A stretch of 64,000 nucleotides of DNA from Stratiolaelaps scimitus (taxonomy: Eukaryota; Arthropoda; Arachnida; Mesostigmata; Laelapidae): contig JABWDB010000004.1 of the NCBI GenBank assembly GCA_019614645.1, forward strand, positions 19,096,001 to 19,160,000, read 5' to 3'. The notes under the pieces were generated by a model. That model was not told the origin of the DNA, searched no databases, and worked only from the letters and a program-made list of their open reading frames with translations. Shown here piece after piece: positions 63,492 to 64,000 of the stretch. Each line of letters starts with the position of its first letter. The first letter of the stretch is position 1. Both the position numbers and the translations under genes were made by a program.

Positions 63492-64000
63492 CTCAGTGTG
63501 AAAAAAAATGGATAACATCATTTATTGCTCATCCCCAGGGAGGCGTCATCCTTGGAGCTAAGCAGGACTAAGCTGTTTTGACTATTGTAAAAGTCGGCAT
63601 GTTTCGGAGACGACTTCGAGCGGCAACTCTCGGGTCAACAGCCCTTGGGACACGTTGATTCATCGTCTTCATATTCCTGTGGTCGTTTGCTAAGTGAAGG
63701 CATCGTCATATTATCATTAATTGCATTCCCACTGCCGCGTTCCGCGTCTTAATTTGCGTGACCATTCAGCATATTTCAGCTAATATATGTATTATATGTG
63801 CGAGAAACGATTTCTGGCGGCTTCAGCTGACCGGACTCGCTAACCGGACAAGCCACGGCGACTTCGAGGTGATGGTGATAAGGGCAGAAATGAAACTTGT
63901 TTAGACTTCGTCTCGTTCGCTCCTCCCGCCGCGACAACAGTCACGTAACAAATGATCATTGTCTCATCTTTGTTTGTTGTTGACTCTTCTATAGTTTACC

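Larger units (their letters stand above)
50401..64000. other. Distal part of the window, no recognised intact gene
   Basis: Holds a B-box-bearing SINE-like motif (about 50.5 kb), a probable LINE relic (about 53.0-53.4 kb), two longer unrecognised minus-strand ORFs (56490-56963, 57178-57954), (TA)n tracts and several hairpins. Nothing else is recognisable. Whether this is still Engrailed intron or intergenic cannot be told from the window. Confidence 0.35.

Noticed and set aside
63510..63620. GGAGCTAAGCAGGACTAAGC resembles the internal promoter of 5S rRNA
   Set aside because: Similarity is limited to about 15 bases; the conserved flanking helices of 5S rRNA are absent.

Overview
The window is nuclear DNA from a eukaryote. 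It shows intron-rich genes with GT..AG splice sites, long non-coding stretches and very many microsatellites; there are no operons or bacterial signals. The two recognisable genes are animal genes: a complete nucleoporin Nup133 gene and the split homeobox of an Engrailed-class gene, both on the minus strand. The Engrailed-type homeodomain with its intron inside the R24 codon, together with the general character of the genes, points to an arthropod. A chelicerate (mite or tick) is my best guess, but this is inference and the sequence here does not prove it.

Layout. 1-3126: downstream of Nup133, no recognised gene, one possible secreted-peptide ORF (232-450, minus). 3127-11389 (minus): a full 19-exon Nup133 gene, reconstructed with every reading-frame phase consistent, giving 1,096 codons plus stop; one of its introns uses a GC donor. 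About 11741-12470 (plus): a decayed, 5'-truncated non-LTR retrotransposon reverse-transcriptase fragment just upstream of the Nup133 start. 12600-26352: gene-poor, with tRNA-like B-box motifs near 14.7-15.0 kb, a GC-rich block at 16-17.3 kb and many simple repeats. 26353-26501 and 30180-30291 (minus): two exons that join in phase to encode an Engrailed homeodomain and its flanks. 30292-64000: no recognised exon. It contains GC-richer blocks, GA/CT tracts, (TA)n tracts, small perfect hairpins, a probable second LINE relic (about 52.98-53.4 kb) and unrecognised ORFs, the longest being 258 codons at 57178-57954 (minus).

Interpretation. The large Engrailed exon that normally carries the EH1 and EH2 motifs is not visible anywhere upstream inside the window. 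The simplest reading is that most of 30292-64000 lies in, or across, a very long first intron of this developmental gene and so may hold its regulatory elements. Nup133 is a housekeeping component of the nuclear-pore Y complex and has no evident functional link to Engrailed. I found no CRISPR array, rRNA gene, intact tRNA or intact transposon. The most unusual items are the GC-AG intron, the 20-bp perfect hairpin in Nup133 intron 17, the several perfect hairpins in the putative Engrailed domain, and the unresolved Engrailed C-terminus.
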